Source: Egbenema bharatensis (GTDB lineage Bacteria > Cyanobacteriota > Cyanobacteriia > Elainellales > Elainellaceae). From it: a stretch of DNA of 64,000 nt. Position 1 is the stretch's first letter; every line of letters begins with the position of its first letter. A program made the position numbers and the translations under genes. Positions 52,990-62,331 of the stretch are shown here, in pieces. The stretch is taken from assembly GCF_048077055.1 (NCBI RefSeq), contig NZ_CP182236.1, forward strand, positions 7,068,001-7,132,000. Reading direction: 5' to 3'. The notes under the pieces were generated by a model, which was given only the letters and a program-made list of their open reading frames with translations, was not told the origin of the DNA and did not search any database.

Positions 52990-53547
52990 CTAAATAAAAA
53001 ACTCAACCAGCGGTTTTGGTGGAATCAGTTGACGTTCCTCCAGAACCGCCAAAATTTTGGCAATACTTTCTGCCGGCGTTTCTTGATCGGTGTGGCAAGT
53101 AATGTCTGGAGCAACGGGTGCTTCGTAAGGGTCATCAATTCCCGTGAAGGCCAGCAGTTCCCCTGCCCTGGCCATGGCATACAGCCCCTTCACATCTCGC
53201 GCCTCACAAACCTCCAGCGGTGCATTCACATAGACCTCAATCAGGTTATTGATGCGATCGCGGATTTCCTGACGCGCTTCCCGGTAAGGACTGATGGCAG
53301 CAACGATCGCAATCACCTCATTTCGGCTCAACAGTTCAGCGACAAAGGCAATCCGGCGCATATTCGTGATCCGATCGTCTTGGCTATAGCCCAACCCCCT
53401 GGAAAGGCTAGTGCGAACAGCATCCCCATCCAACACTTCAACTAAACAACTGCGAGATTTTAGCTCTTGCTCTAAACCTTTGGCGATCGTCGTTTTTCCA
53501 GACGCACACAAGCCAGTCAGCCACAGCACCAGTCCTTGCTTGTCCAT
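52990..53547 (-). CDS. cysC: Adenylyl-sulfate kinase
   Basis: 185 residues. P-loop GLCASGKTT, DGDAVRTSLSRGLGYSQDDR, AISPYREARQEIRD and FTGIDDPYEAP match APS kinase, which makes PAPS from APS in sulfate assimilation. The P-loop is unusual: family members mostly have GLSGAGKT or GLSGSGKS, whereas Cys-Ala replaces Ser-Gly here while the GKT end is intact. Activity is expected. No other sulfate-assimilation gene is adjacent. Confidence 0.9.
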   Translation of the reverse strand: MDKQGLVLWLTGLCASGKTTIAKGLEQELKSRSCLVEVLDGDAVRTSLSRGLGYSQDDRITNMRRIAFVAELLSRNEVIAIVAAISPYREARQEIRDRINNLIEVYVNAPLEVCEARDVKGLYAMARAGELLAFTGIDDPYEAPVAPDITCHTDQETPAESIAKILAVLEERQLIPPKPLVEFFI

Positions 53548-53666
53548 AGAATCTAACTCACCACGCGTTTAGCTTTCAATCTTAGACTGAATCACTGGGT
53601 TTGAGGGAGCTGGGTTGCGGTTGTGAGCCTTCGCTGCACGGAGTCCAGAACTGAGGTGGATTGCTC

Positions 53667-53688
53667 GCAGGCAGGATGCCTGCGCTAC
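53667..53688. repeat. GCAGGCAGGATGCCTGC hairpin
   Basis: A small palindrome of the dispersed hairpin class downstream of pepA (in coding sense), in the 165-bp gap before cysC, followed by GCTACAG. No T-run. Confidence 0.5.
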
Positions 53689-53712
53689 AGAATGAGGTGC
53701 TAATCCCTACGC

Positions 53713-55185
53713 TTAACTCAGCACCCAGTTCACCAGCGTCCGCACGGGAAATCCTGTCCCTCCGGCGTTGTGATAACCATTTTCCTTATCTGTCCAGACG
53801 GTTCCGGCGATGTCCAGGTGGGCCCAGGGCGTTTCTTTAACAAATTGTTTCAGGAAAAGGGCGGCGGTAATGGCTCCTCCGGCACGTGGCCCAGTATTTT
53901 TCATGTCGGCAACGACGGACTTTAAGCCCTCAAAGTACTTATCTTCCATCGGCATCCGCCAGAACTTTTCGCCTGCTTTTTCTGATGCCTGGGCCAGTTG
54001 ATGGGCTAGATCATCGTTAGCAGTCCATAATCCGGCAATGTCATCTCCTAAGGCAACGACGCAGGCTCCTGTTAAGGTAGCCAGATCGACGATCGCCTCT
54101 ACACCCAGCTTTTCTGCAAAGACCAGGGCATCGGCAAGGGTCAATCGTCCTTCTGCATCCGTATTGTTGACCTCGATCGTCTTGCCGTTAGAAGCAGTCA
54201 GAATGTCACCCGGACGCATGGCGTGACCGCTAATCATATTTTCCGTGGCGGCACTGATGAAGTGAACTTCCACATCGGGCTTGATTTGAGCAATCGCTTT
54301 TGCGGCTCCCAACGTGGCCGCTGCTCCGCCCATGTCGGTTTTCATCATTTCAATCCCACTGCCGGCCACCTTGATATTCAGTCCACCACTGTCAAAGGTG
54401 AGTCCCTTACCGACGATCGCCACTTTCTTACGGGGGGGGGCTTCAGGACGGTAGGTGAGGTGGATGAACTTAGGCGGCAGATCAGAGGCTTTGGCAACTC
54501 CCAGGAACGCACCCATGCCCAGTTTTTCGCATTCAGCCTGCTCCAGGATTTCCAGGTCTAATCCATATTCGTTGGCGATCGCTTCTGCCGTTTCTGCCAG
54601 TGTGATGGGAGTCACAATATTAGCCGGGGCTGATACCAGCTCTCTTGCCAGAACCACACCCAGGCAAATTTGACGCGCCTGAGTGATGACAGCATCCTGC
54701 CCGGTAAGTCCCAGCAAATCGATTTGTTCCAGTTTGAGACCTTTGTCTTCTGATTCAGATTTGAAGCGATTATCTTGATGGGCCGCTAACTCAAGACCTT
54801 CCACGATCGCCTGCGTCGTTAATTCGGGATCATTTTGCCAAACGGGCAGACTCAACCCCAGGGTTTTGCACTTTTCCTTCTTTGCCGCTCGCAGGGCGAT
54901 CGCTGCCGCCCGGCGCAGGGTATCCAGCTTGAACTCTCCTGGCTTACCCAGTCCAACCACTGCAATTTTGCGAATTGGGCTGTTTGCTCCAACTCGTGTT
55001 ACTGCACTGCTGCCGCCTTTGCCTTTGAATTCGGTTTCAGCAATCAGCTCTGAAAGTGTACCCGCCAGCTGTTGATCGAGTTCAGCCAGATCGCCTGTTA
55101 GCTCGATCGCGTCCTCGTACAGTCCAATGACTAAGCAATCCCCAGACCATTTGGTTCTGGGTGTCTCTATCCCACGAAGATTCAT
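53713..55185 (-). CDS. pepA: Leucyl aminopeptidase (M17)
   Basis: About 490 residues from the ATG at 55185; a TTG at 55227 is in frame but the extra residues look non-homologous. The catalytic domain shows GKGLTFDSGGLNIK, MKTDMGGAA, the M17 hallmark NTDAEGRLTLADAL and LTGACVVALGDDIAGL, giving the two-metal site. It removes N-terminal residues from peptides as a hexamer in the cytoplasm. N-terminal domain normal. No defects. Confidence 0.95.
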   Translation of the reverse strand: MNLRGIETPRTKWSGDCLVIGLYEDAIELTGDLAELDQQLAGTLSELIAETEFKGKGGSSAVTRVGANSPIRKIAVVGLGKPGEFKLDTLRRAAAIALRAAKKEKCKTLGLSLPVWQNDPELTTQAIVEGLELAAHQDNRFKSESEDKGLKLEQIDLLGLTGQDAVITQARQICLGVVLARELVSAPANIVTPITLAETAEAIANEYGLDLEILEQAECEKLGMGAFLGVAKASDLPPKFIHLTYRPEAPPRKKVAIVGKGLTFDSGGLNIKVAGSGIEMMKTDMGGAAATLGAAKAIAQIKPDVEVHFISAATENMISGHAMRPGDILTASNGKTIEVNNTDAEGRLTLADALVFAEKLGVEAIVDLATLTGACVVALGDDIAGLWTANDDLAHQLAQASEKAGEKFWRMPMEDKYFEGLKSVVADMKNTGPRAGGAITAALFLKQFVKETPWAHLDIAGTVWTDKENGYHNAGGTGFPVRTLVNWVLS

Positions 55186-55626
55186 AACCTGACACAGCCC
55201 GAAATCATCTTTTTCAGTATTGCTCAATTTTCGGGGTTTAGGGCTGGCTTTTCAAGAGACTGGTCGAACTGCATGAATCAGAGAAACGTGAATGGTTTAC
55301 AGCACAGGGCAATTTGAATAAAGAACAGCGTTCAAAGTGAACATGAACCCGAATCAAAGTTAAGGTAAATCTTCGAGAGTCAGGTCGTCTTCCAGGCAAA
55401 ATCAAGCTAGGATCAAAATCATCAGCTAGGATAGACCAGAACTGGACGTATCCCATTCTCACCTGTATTGCAAATGTCTTCCCAGCAGGCAAGATGTCTG
55501 CTTTCTAGAAATCAGCCTGTATCAGTGGGATGCCCGCAATTTTTTTAACGTCCTGAAAATTAACCTAACTTAACGTAGAGTTGATTAAGTCATTTCACCT
55601 TTAAAGATTCAGGAGGTTCTACTTGC
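55186..55626. other. Divergent intergenic region, pepA / GT8
   Basis: About 440 bp. GCAGGCAAGATGTCTGC (55492-55508) is a decayed hairpin repeat. A strong Shine-Dalgarno AGGAGG precedes the GT8 start. I see no other recognisable element. Confidence 0.4.
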
Positions 55627-56622
55627 ATGATCTCTGCTTTGAGTCCCGTTGTAGTTGCTTGTGCGGCAGATGATTTTTTTTCCATGCCCCTGGCTGTTAC
55701 TGCATTTTCGGCACTCAAGAATCTGAGTTCTGATTATCGCATGGTTTTGTATGTTCTAGATGGTGGTGTTAGCTCGCATAACAAAGCCAAGCTGATGCGA
55801 ACCTTAAACGCAAAGCGCGTTGAGATTCATTGGATCAAGCCGACCTCAAAGCAAATTGAAAAGGTGCTGCTGAAAGGGCGAGCCAGCAACCATCCCATTT
55901 CTAGCTACTACAGGTTGCTTCTCCCTGAGATCATTCCTGCCCATGTTAATAAAGTGATTTATTTGGATTCAGATGTGGTGGTTGAAGCAGATTTGGCAAA
56001 GCTTTGGGAGCAAGATTTAGGAGAAAACTACCTGCTGGCAGCGCAAAATCAAGTTGATGGAATTTTGCTAAATTCCTGGCATCTCAACCATTCAGTTGAA
56101 TCTTTAGATTTAAAGCAGTACGGAATTACCCCCGAAGACAAATACTTAAATTCTGGTGTTTTAGTAATCAATCTAGAGCAATGGCGACAGGATAACATTG
56201 CTGATCAGGTGCTTAATTTAATCGCAAATCATCCAGATTTTCCGTTCCCAGATCAAGACGGCATTAACATTGTCCTTGCAGGTAAGTGGAAAGAGTTAGA
56301 TCCTCGCTGGAATCAAACTCATGTGGTTCATAGCTTCACTTCACCGCAGGAGACCCCCTATGCTCCTCAGCTTTATTTTGACTTGATTCATCATCCTTTC
56401 ATTATTCACTACACCGGCAGACCCAAGCCCTGGAGTAAAGATTGTACTCATCCCCAAGCCGATCGCTTTTTTAAATATTTAGATCAAACAGCCTGGAGAG
56501 GATGGCGCAATAATCCCTTTAACTTCTATTTCACCTTATTCCGTCGAAGTATGCGTCGGTTAAAGATTGCCGTATCCAGGCGAATATCTCTTTTCTCTGA
56601 CAGTTTTTTTGTCAGGAACTAA
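55627..56622 (+). CDS. Family 8 glycosyltransferase
   Basis: 331 residues, GT-A fold. VVVACAADDFFSMPLAVTAF opens the nucleotide-binding domain, VIYLDSDVVVE has the metal-binding DSD, and KYLNSGVLVINLEQW, DQDGINIVL and IHYTGRPKPWS are GT8 signatures (LgtC/RfaJ type). Likely adds a galactose or glucose to lipopolysaccharide, exopolysaccharide or another acceptor. ATG at 55627 with AGGAGG upstream. The C-terminus (FRRSMRRLKIAVSRRISLF) is basic and amphipathic, perhaps membrane-associating. Confidence 0.86.
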   Translation: MISALSPVVVACAADDFFSMPLAVTAFSALKNLSSDYRMVLYVLDGGVSSHNKAKLMRTLNAKRVEIHWIKPTSKQIEKVLLKGRASNHPISSYYRLLLPEIIPAHVNKVIYLDSDVVVEADLAKLWEQDLGENYLLAAQNQVDGILLNSWHLNHSVESLDLKQYGITPEDKYLNSGVLVINLEQWRQDNIADQVLNLIANHPDFPFPDQDGINIVLAGKWKELDPRWNQTHVVHSFTSPQETPYAPQLYFDLIHHPFIIHYTGRPKPWSKDCTHPQADRFFKYLDQTAWRGWRNNPFNFYFTLFRRSMRRLKIAVSRRISLFSDSFFVRN

Positions 56623-56710
56623 ATGAAAAATGGCGATCGAGGGCAGCAGCCTCCCCTTGATGCAATCGATCCTTGATGCAAATCGATCGACTGAGGAATT
56701 GATCCTGTAC

Positions 56711-56784
56711 AAATGCAAAATTAATCCGGCAGATGCAAAATTTAACCTGCAAATGCAAAATTTAACCTGCAAATGCAAAATTGG
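56711..56784 (+). repeat. Tandem 20-bp repeat
   Basis: 3.7 units of exactly 20 bp: AAATGCAAAATTAATCCGGC, AGATGCAAAATTTAACCTGC, AAATGCAAAATTTAACCTGC, then AAATGCAAAATTGG. In the gap between the GT8 and lytic transglycosylase genes. The surrounding 56623-56894 sequence contains no gene I credit. Confidence 0.95.
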
Positions 56785-56894
56785 AATACGCCCATTAAGT
56801 ACTGCCAGCATTAAAACTTTCCCCTAATCCGGGAACCTTTGCTAAATTTGCTAAAGTCCAACATTAAAGCACTTTATTCAGCCAAGGCGGATTC

Positions 56895-59174
56895 ATGCTA
56901 AAGCCGGAACCAACCCAGAAAAAACCTGCTCGATCGCGCAAATCCTCTACAGGAAAGCCGTCTAAAAAGCAGTGGTTGCCTCGATCGAAGACCGCATTGA
57001 CCCTGGCTGGACTTGGTTTGGGTGGATTAATGCTGGGTGGTGCCACGGCAGCGGTATGGATGAGTGATTCGTTGCAACTCCCATTTGTATCGGGAGGTGG
57101 CTTTGAGTCCGCTTCAACCGATCCCCTGGCAAAGGAAACGTTGGCTTTGTCCCTGGCATCCTTGCCCCCTGCCCAAAGAACAGAACAACTGGAAGCCATT
57201 GCTCAGGGAGCCCCTTCCCTCGATCGCAATCGGGCCCGCTATCTGCTGGCCGTGGATTTGATTGAGCAAGACCGGGGAGGCAGTGCCTTACCCTGGTTGG
57301 AAGGGTTGGAAGCAGACTATCCTGAACTGGCGGCCTATATTTTGACTCGACGGGGCCAAGCCTATGCAGCAATGGGAAATGCAGAACAAGCAGTGGCAAC
57401 CTGGCAGGCAGCCGTTGAACAATATGGGGATCAACCTGTAGCCGCAGAGTCCCTGTTTTTCTTGGGGCGATCGAACTCGCAATATCACGATCAGTTGATG
57501 ACGCAGTTTCCGGCCCATCCCCGCAGCGTGGAGGTTGCCCTAACTCGACTTCAGCAAAACCCCAATCAACCCAACTTAATGCTGTTGCTGGCCAGACATG
57601 GCCATTATTTGTCGGACATTGGCTCTGTCCTCGATCGACTCAGAACAGAGTTTGCGGGGCAGCTTACTCCGGATGATTGGGAAGCGATCGCCTTTGCGTA
57701 TTGGGAAATTCAGCGATATGGCAGTGCAGCGGAAACCTACACCAGAGCCGAACCCACTGCATTGAACCTGTATCGAGCGGCCCGAGGAGCGCAACTCGAT
57801 GAACGAGCCAGCATTGCCAGGGAGCGGTATCAGGCTGTCTTGCAGGCTTTCCCAGAGGAAGAAGAAGCTGGATTAGCGCTGATCCGATTGGCTGCCCTAG
57901 CCCAAACTCCGGCTCAGGCGATTCCCTTTCTGGATCGAGCGATCGAACAGTTTCCCGATCGGGCTGCGGAGGCTTTGAAAGCCAAGGCAGATGCCTTTCT
58001 GCAACTCAACAGTCCGGATACGGCTTTGATGATTCAGCAACAGGTATTGACCCAACACAGTGATTCAGATGCAGCAGCCGAGATCCGGTGGCAACAGGTG
58101 GAACAACACGTTCGATCGAATAATTTGCAGTCAGCCTGGGAATGGGCCTGGCAGTTGGTGGAGGAAAATCCCAACCATGAACACGCACCCAGGGCAGGAT
58201 TTTGGGTCGGTAAGTGGGCGACCCAGTTAGACCGACCTGAAGAAGCGCGGCAAGCCTATGAATACGTGCTGGCGGAGTATCCTGAGTCCTACTATGCCTG
58301 GCGATCGGCAACGTTCCTGGGATGGGATGTGGGCAACTTTGGCACCGTGCGGGATAAGTTGCCTGAGGTCGTAAAGCCCGAAGTTCGCCCAGAGGTATTG
58401 GCAGGGTCAACCTCGCTGCGGGAATTACATCGGTTAGGACAAACCCGCGATGCCTGGAGTTTATGGCAGGTGGAATTTACCAACCGAGTTCAGCCGACGG
58501 TGGCAGAACAGTATACCGATGGGTTGATGCGGCTGGGCGTGAATGATAATCTGGACGGCATTTTTATGCTGGCTAGCCTGGACTTCCGCGATCGTCCTGA
58601 GGAGCGGCAGGAAGTAATTCAGCTTCAACAGCAAATAGATTACTGGCAAGCCCTCTATCCCTTTCCCTATGCTGAGTCGATCAAGCAATGGTCGCAACAA
58701 CGGCAATTAAACCCCATGTTAGTGATGGCTCTGATTCGCCAGGAGTCCCGGTTTGAACCCAAAATTCGATCGGTGGTGGGAGCAACGGGGTTAATGCAGG
58801 TGATGCCAGAAACGGCGGATTGGGTGGCCAGTCAAATCAGCCTGACGCAGTACAACCTGGAAGATCCGAATGACAACATCAATCTGGGCACCTGGTATCT
58901 GGACTATACCCACCAGGAGTATGCCGATAATTCCCTGTTTGCCGTGGCCAGCTACAATGCAGGGCCCGGTAATGTTGCCAGTTGGATGGGGCGATTTGAC
59001 TACAGCGATCCGGATCAATTTATTGAACAAATTCCGTTCAATGAAACCAAGGGATACGTGAAAGCTGTGTTTGAAAACTACTGGAACTATATGCGGCTCT
59101 ATAATCCCGAACTGTCTCAACAGTTGGCAAGTCATTCTGATACCCATTCCAGCTTAGTTAGTGCTCAGCCGTAA
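56895..59174 (+). CDS. Soluble lytic murein transglycosylase (Slt-like) with TPR repeats
   Basis: 759 residues. A basic N-terminus with one membrane anchor (ALTLAGLGLGGLMLGGATAA) is followed by a long TPR superhelix (about 110-560; for example LYRAARGAQLDERASIARER) and the C-terminal SLT domain: catalytic Glu in ALIRQESRFEP, GLMQVMPETA and SYNAGPGNVASW. It should cut peptidoglycan to 1,6-anhydro-muropeptides in the periplasm. Length and layout are typical of cyanobacterial Slt proteins. Third glycan-strand enzyme in this window after MltG and two SpoIID proteins. Confidence 0.92.
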   Translation: MLKPEPTQKKPARSRKSSTGKPSKKQWLPRSKTALTLAGLGLGGLMLGGATAAVWMSDSLQLPFVSGGGFESASTDPLAKETLALSLASLPPAQRTEQLEAIAQGAPSLDRNRARYLLAVDLIEQDRGGSALPWLEGLEADYPELAAYILTRRGQAYAAMGNAEQAVATWQAAVEQYGDQPVAAESLFFLGRSNSQYHDQLMTQFPAHPRSVEVALTRLQQNPNQPNLMLLLARHGHYLSDIGSVLDRLRTEFAGQLTPDDWEAIAFAYWEIQRYGSAAETYTRAEPTALNLYRAARGAQLDERASIARERYQAVLQAFPEEEEAGLALIRLAALAQTPAQAIPFLDRAIEQFPDRAAEALKAKADAFLQLNSPDTALMIQQQVLTQHSDSDAAAEIRWQQVEQHVRSNNLQSAWEWAWQLVEENPNHEHAPRAGFWVGKWATQLDRPEEARQAYEYVLAEYPESYYAWRSATFLGWDVGNFGTVRDKLPEVVKPEVRPEVLAGSTSLRELHRLGQTRDAWSLWQVEFTNRVQPTVAEQYTDGLMRLGVNDNLDGIFMLASLDFRDRPEERQEVIQLQQQIDYWQALYPFPYAESIKQWSQQRQLNPMLVMALIRQESRFEPKIRSVVGATGLMQVMPETADWVASQISLTQYNLEDPNDNINLGTWYLDYTHQEYADNSLFAVASYNAGPGNVASWMGRFDYSDPDQFIEQIPFNETKGYVKAVFENYWNYMRLYNPELSQQLASHSDTHSSLVSAQP

Positions 59175-59448
59175 GTTTCTTGTCAGGGGATGCAAATTTA
59201 AAAAATGCGATGCCGCGAGTGAGTCAACCACAGTGCAGATATTTTGCCTATGGACTGGTAGCCGCGATAGCGGCCCTGCGGTTTTTCCCTAGCCCTGATT
59301 AAGGAGGACTGCCGAGCAATCCTGAGTGTCATGACTCCAAAGATGTAGAAGTGGGTCTATCTTTGAGGCGATGATGGGGCCAGGCGATCTTGATACGCTG
59401 AACACAGTTAAATTTACTTCCTAGTCCATACAAGGAGGATGAAGGTCT
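59175..59448. other. Gap with short hairpin, Slt to CsbD
   Basis: A GC-rich hairpin GCCGC-gata-GCGGC lies near 59260. AAGGAGG precedes the CsbD gene. No promoter is assigned. Confidence 0.35.
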
Positions 59449-59631
59449 ATGAGTATTGAAGATCGCATGAAGGCAACGGCCAAGAATGTTGAAGGTAAAG
59501 TTCAAGAAGCAGTTGGCGAAGTGACGGGTGATCCTAAGGATAAGTCGGAAGGGAGAGCCAAGCAGGCAGAAGCGAATGTGCGTCACTCCGTTGAAAACGT
59601 TAAGGATGATATCAAACGGGCGATCGACTAA
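59449..59631 (+). CDS. CsbD family stress-response protein
   Basis: 60 residues, the family's usual length. MSIEDRMKATAKNVEGKVQE, AVGEVTGDPKDKSEGRAK and VKDDIKRAID give the CsbD pattern, a disordered or two-helix protein induced by general stress in many bacteria. ATG preceded by AAGGAGG 9 nt upstream, so strong translation is expected. Confidence 0.92.
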   Translation: MSIEDRMKATAKNVEGKVQEAVGEVTGDPKDKSEGRAKQAEANVRHSVENVKDDIKRAID

Positions 59632-59693
59632 TTATCACCAGTTGTCGCCAGGAGTATAGATGAGGGCGGACAGCAGTTCGCCCTTTTAACTCC

Positions 59694-59844
59694 AGTAGAT
59701 CACAAACCTGGTTTAGATCCCCCCTAACCCCCCTTGAAAAGGGGGGAACCGAGCCGAAGAGGGGTTGAAGTCCTCCTTTTTAAGGGGGATTTAGGGGGAT
59801 CAACCCCAGGGTTAACTGTGAAATGAACCCATTTTAGATCTACT
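59694..59844 (+). repeat. Dispersed repeat family 3, copy 1 (151 bp; inverted partner at 61449)
   Basis: Bounded by inverted ends AGTAGATC (59694) and GATCTACT (59837-59844). The interior has complementary segments (TTTAGATCCCCCCTAACC, CCTTTTTAAGGGGGATTTAG). A related palindrome, GGGCGGACAGCAGTTCGCCC (59664-59683), sits just before it and may terminate csbD transcription. The rest of this 430-bp gap up to 60061 shows nothing else. Confidence 0.8.
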
Positions 59845-60061
59845 GAACTTCATTAATCATCCCTGCGCCTGTTATATAACCCGTTATATGGATTTTCCTC
59901 GGAACATTTCTACAGGTAACGAGTGGATACAGGCTAGACAGGAGGCGATCGCATCAGTGAATGATCTAACGAATGATTGATTGAATTATTTGAGGATGGA
60001 GCTATACCGGCTCGAACTGACTCCTGACTGATCTTGAATCTATTTGAACTTGTTAACTCAG

Positions 60062-61219
60062 TTAAGCTTGCGTGACAGGTAAATGCACTGTAAAAAGACT
60101 GCCTTTGCCTACCGTAGATTGGGCATGAATTGTTCCGCCATGCCCCTCAACAATACATCGTGACAGGTAAAGGCCCAGTCCGCTGTCGGCACGCTTATGT
60201 TTCCCCTTGCGGAATCTTTTAAAGAGGTTTTCTTGATCTTCCGGAGAAATGCCTGACCCTGTATCTTCAACCTCCACAACCATCCAGGCGGTTGAGTTAG
60301 TACTCGGCTGGGAAGTCGAATATTCTGGGTCTTTTAGGTCTTTAAAGATCCGAACTTTGACAAAGCCCGTGTCAGTAAACTTGATGGCATTACCAACCAG
60401 ATTAGTCAACACCCGTCTGAGTTCCAGCCGATCGCCTAATACGATCGCTTCTTGTTTTTCCAATGAATTAGCCATGGGTTGAACATCCATCTGTAGGTGA
60501 ATGCCTTTTTCCTGGGCTAGGGGGTGTAACTCTTGAAAAATTTCTTGAGCAACAATACCCAGATCACAAGGGGCAAAGGTTAGTTTTTTCTGCCCTGCTT
60601 CATGGCGATAAACCTCCAACAGCGTATTGACCATTTGCAAAAGGTTTTGGTTACTGCCAATCATTGCCGCGATCGCATCTTTCATTTCTGGCGAAATCGG
60701 ACAGAAGGTTTCCTCCTGAAATAAATGCAGCATGCGATCGGCTGCAACGAGTGGCGTTCTCAGATCATGGGTTAATCGAGAAACAAAGTCCTCCCGCTGT
60801 TGGGACATTTTTTCTCGATCATCAATGCTGTGCTTGAGCCGCAGCAGCGATCGAACTCGTGCCAGCAACTCATCCGTATCAAATGGCTTACGAATGAAGT
60901 CATCTGCTCCTGCATCCAGCCCCTCGACGACACTGGATTGTTCGTGAGCCGTAATCAGCAGAATCGGAATGTATCGTAGAGCTGGGTTTTGCCGAACACG
61001 GCGGGTTACTTCATAACCGTCCATTCCTGGCATCATAATATCCAGCAAAATCAGGTCGGGAGGCGACTGGGCGATTTTATCCAGGGCATCCATACCGTCC
61101 TTCGCTACATTCACCTTATAGCCTTCATCTCCCAAAATGGCTTTGATCAGGAATAGGTTATCGGGTGTGTCATCGACCGCAAGAACGTGACTAGTCCTAG
61201 TCTTCTGGGCATGAGGCAT
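60062..61219 (-). CDS. Hybrid response regulator/histidine kinase
   Basis: 385 residues. Receiver domain first (VLAVDDTPDN, phosphoacceptor Asp in LILLDIMMPGMDG, KPFDTDELL), then a short linker, HisKA (His in FVSRLTHDLRTPL) and HATPase_c (N-box NLVGNAIKFTD, G1 VEDTGSGISPEDQ, G2 GLGLYLSRCI). No membrane segment or sensory domain, so it is cytosolic and probably fed by another kinase or binds a partner. Flanked on both sides by inverted copies of repeat family 3. Confidence 0.92.
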   Translation of the reverse strand: MPHAQKTRTSHVLAVDDTPDNLFLIKAILGDEGYKVNVAKDGMDALDKIAQSPPDLILLDIMMPGMDGYEVTRRVRQNPALRYIPILLITAHEQSSVVEGLDAGADDFIRKPFDTDELLARVRSLLRLKHSIDDREKMSQQREDFVSRLTHDLRTPLVAADRMLHLFQEETFCPISPEMKDAIAAMIGSNQNLLQMVNTLLEVYRHEAGQKKLTFAPCDLGIVAQEIFQELHPLAQEKGIHLQMDVQPMANSLEKQEAIVLGDRLELRRVLTNLVGNAIKFTDTGFVKVRIFKDLKDPEYSTSQPSTNSTAWMVVEVEDTGSGISPEDQENLFKRFRKGKHKRADSGLGLYLSRCIVEGHGGTIHAQSTVGKGSLFTVHLPVTQA

Positions 61220-61448
61220 GGTGGAGTCAACAATGATTTGCTATGAACAACAGAATATATCCTGCCCTTCTTGACTTGTTCAGAACATCACAAGTGAAGG
61301 GTTTCAAAGGTTTTATTCATTCATATTAATGTTTTGTTCAGATTTGTTATCTCTCCCATAGGTTAGATTACGGATTTTATTCGATTTGCTCAGGTACGAT
61401 TAGCTCAGGGTATTCGGTTGGAGCCTTCCAATCTCACTACTGAATCTC
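61220..61448. other. Leader of hybrid kinase, left of repeat copy 2
   Basis: About 230 bp, AT-rich, with several poly-T tracts (for example TTTTATTC) but no consensus -35/-10 pair I would defend. The gap to the next gene is 450 bp and includes repeat copy 2. Confidence 0.35.
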
Positions 61449-61623
61449 AGTAGATCTAAAATGGGTTCGTTTCACAGTGAATCCTGGGGTTGATCCCCCT
61501 AAATCCCCGGCTCGACTGAGGATCGGCGAACGTCCTTAAAAAGGGGGACTTCAACCCCTCTTCGGCTCCGTTCCCCCTTTTTTAAGGGGCTAGGGGGGAT
61601 CTAAACCAGGTTTGTGATCTACT
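61449..61623 (-). repeat. Dispersed repeat family 3, copy 2 (175 bp, inverted)
   Basis: The reverse complement of this stretch aligns with 59694-59844 almost throughout (AGTAGATC, ACAAACCTGGTTTAGATCC, GGGGTTGAAGTCC, ATTTAGGGGGATC). It carries about 25 extra bases (GGCTCGACTGAGGATCGGCG and a few more) absent from copy 1. Flanks read AATCTC on both sides, an imperfect hint of target duplication. Confidence 0.8.
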
Positions 61624-61668
61624 TAATCTCATTACGTATTTCCTTACTGATCAGGGGGCAGAGTACAA

Positions 61669-62331
61669 ATGACTGAGAAAAACGCGGCGATGCGAAAAGA
61701 ATTTCTCCTGGGGCTGCAAGGCTTTATGGAGTTTGTCAAAAATCCCAACAATACAGAGTCTGTGTTTGATATAGCTGAGGCCATGGCCCGCACGGAAGCC
61801 ACAACGGGGTCAGTCACTTACCTCAAATCCATTCCTGAAGTTGCTCAGATTATTGAAGAACGCTACATTGCTCCGCCTCCCAATCTTCAGGAGTTGCTTA
61901 GCCTGCCCCAGGATTCCCTGGGCTACATCTACAGCTCCCATATGACCGAAGTCAATTTTGATCCAGAGTTTTATCGCAAGGTCATGGTTCAGGATGATTT
62001 CACCTATATTGCCCTGCGAATGCGGCAAACCCACGACATTTGGCATATTATCACTGGCTTCGGTGTTGATGTGGCCAGTGAAATTGGGCTACAAGCCTTT
62101 CAACTCGCCCAAAACCACTCTCCGATGGCAGTCATGCTCATGGCAGGTGCATTGCTCAACATGATTCGTTCCTGCCAGAACATCGATGCACTGATGCAGA
62201 TGATCAGCCGGGGCTACCACCTGGGCCTTCAAGCCAAACCCTTTCTGGCCCAAAAGTGGGAAGAAGGCTGGGAGAAACCATTGGCAGAGTGGCGATCGGA
62301 ATTAGGGATAGAGCTACGTGCAGAGGAGTGA
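61669..62331 (+). CDS. Coq4 family protein
   Basis: 220 residues, full length. HDIWHIITGFGVDVASE fits the Coq4 metal-binding signature HDxxHx(11)E. Coq4 has recently been tied to C1 decarboxylation and hydroxylation in ubiquinone synthesis in eukaryotes. Cyanobacteria make plastoquinone, not ubiquinone, so the role here is open. It precedes DUF760 by about 105 bp. Confidence 0.88.
   Translation: MTEKNAAMRKEFLLGLQGFMEFVKNPNNTESVFDIAEAMARTEATTGSVTYLKSIPEVAQIIEERYIAPPPNLQELLSLPQDSLGYIYSSHMTEVNFDPEFYRKVMVQDDFTYIALRMRQTHDIWHIITGFGVDVASEIGLQAFQLAQNHSPMAVMLMAGALLNMIRSCQNIDALMQMISRGYHLGLQAKPFLAQKWEEGWEKPLAEWRSELGIELRAEE

Noticed and set aside
15066..61623. CRISPR array
   Set aside because: The repeats are either uninterrupted tandem repeats or dispersed palindromes; no regular repeat-spacer arrangement exists.
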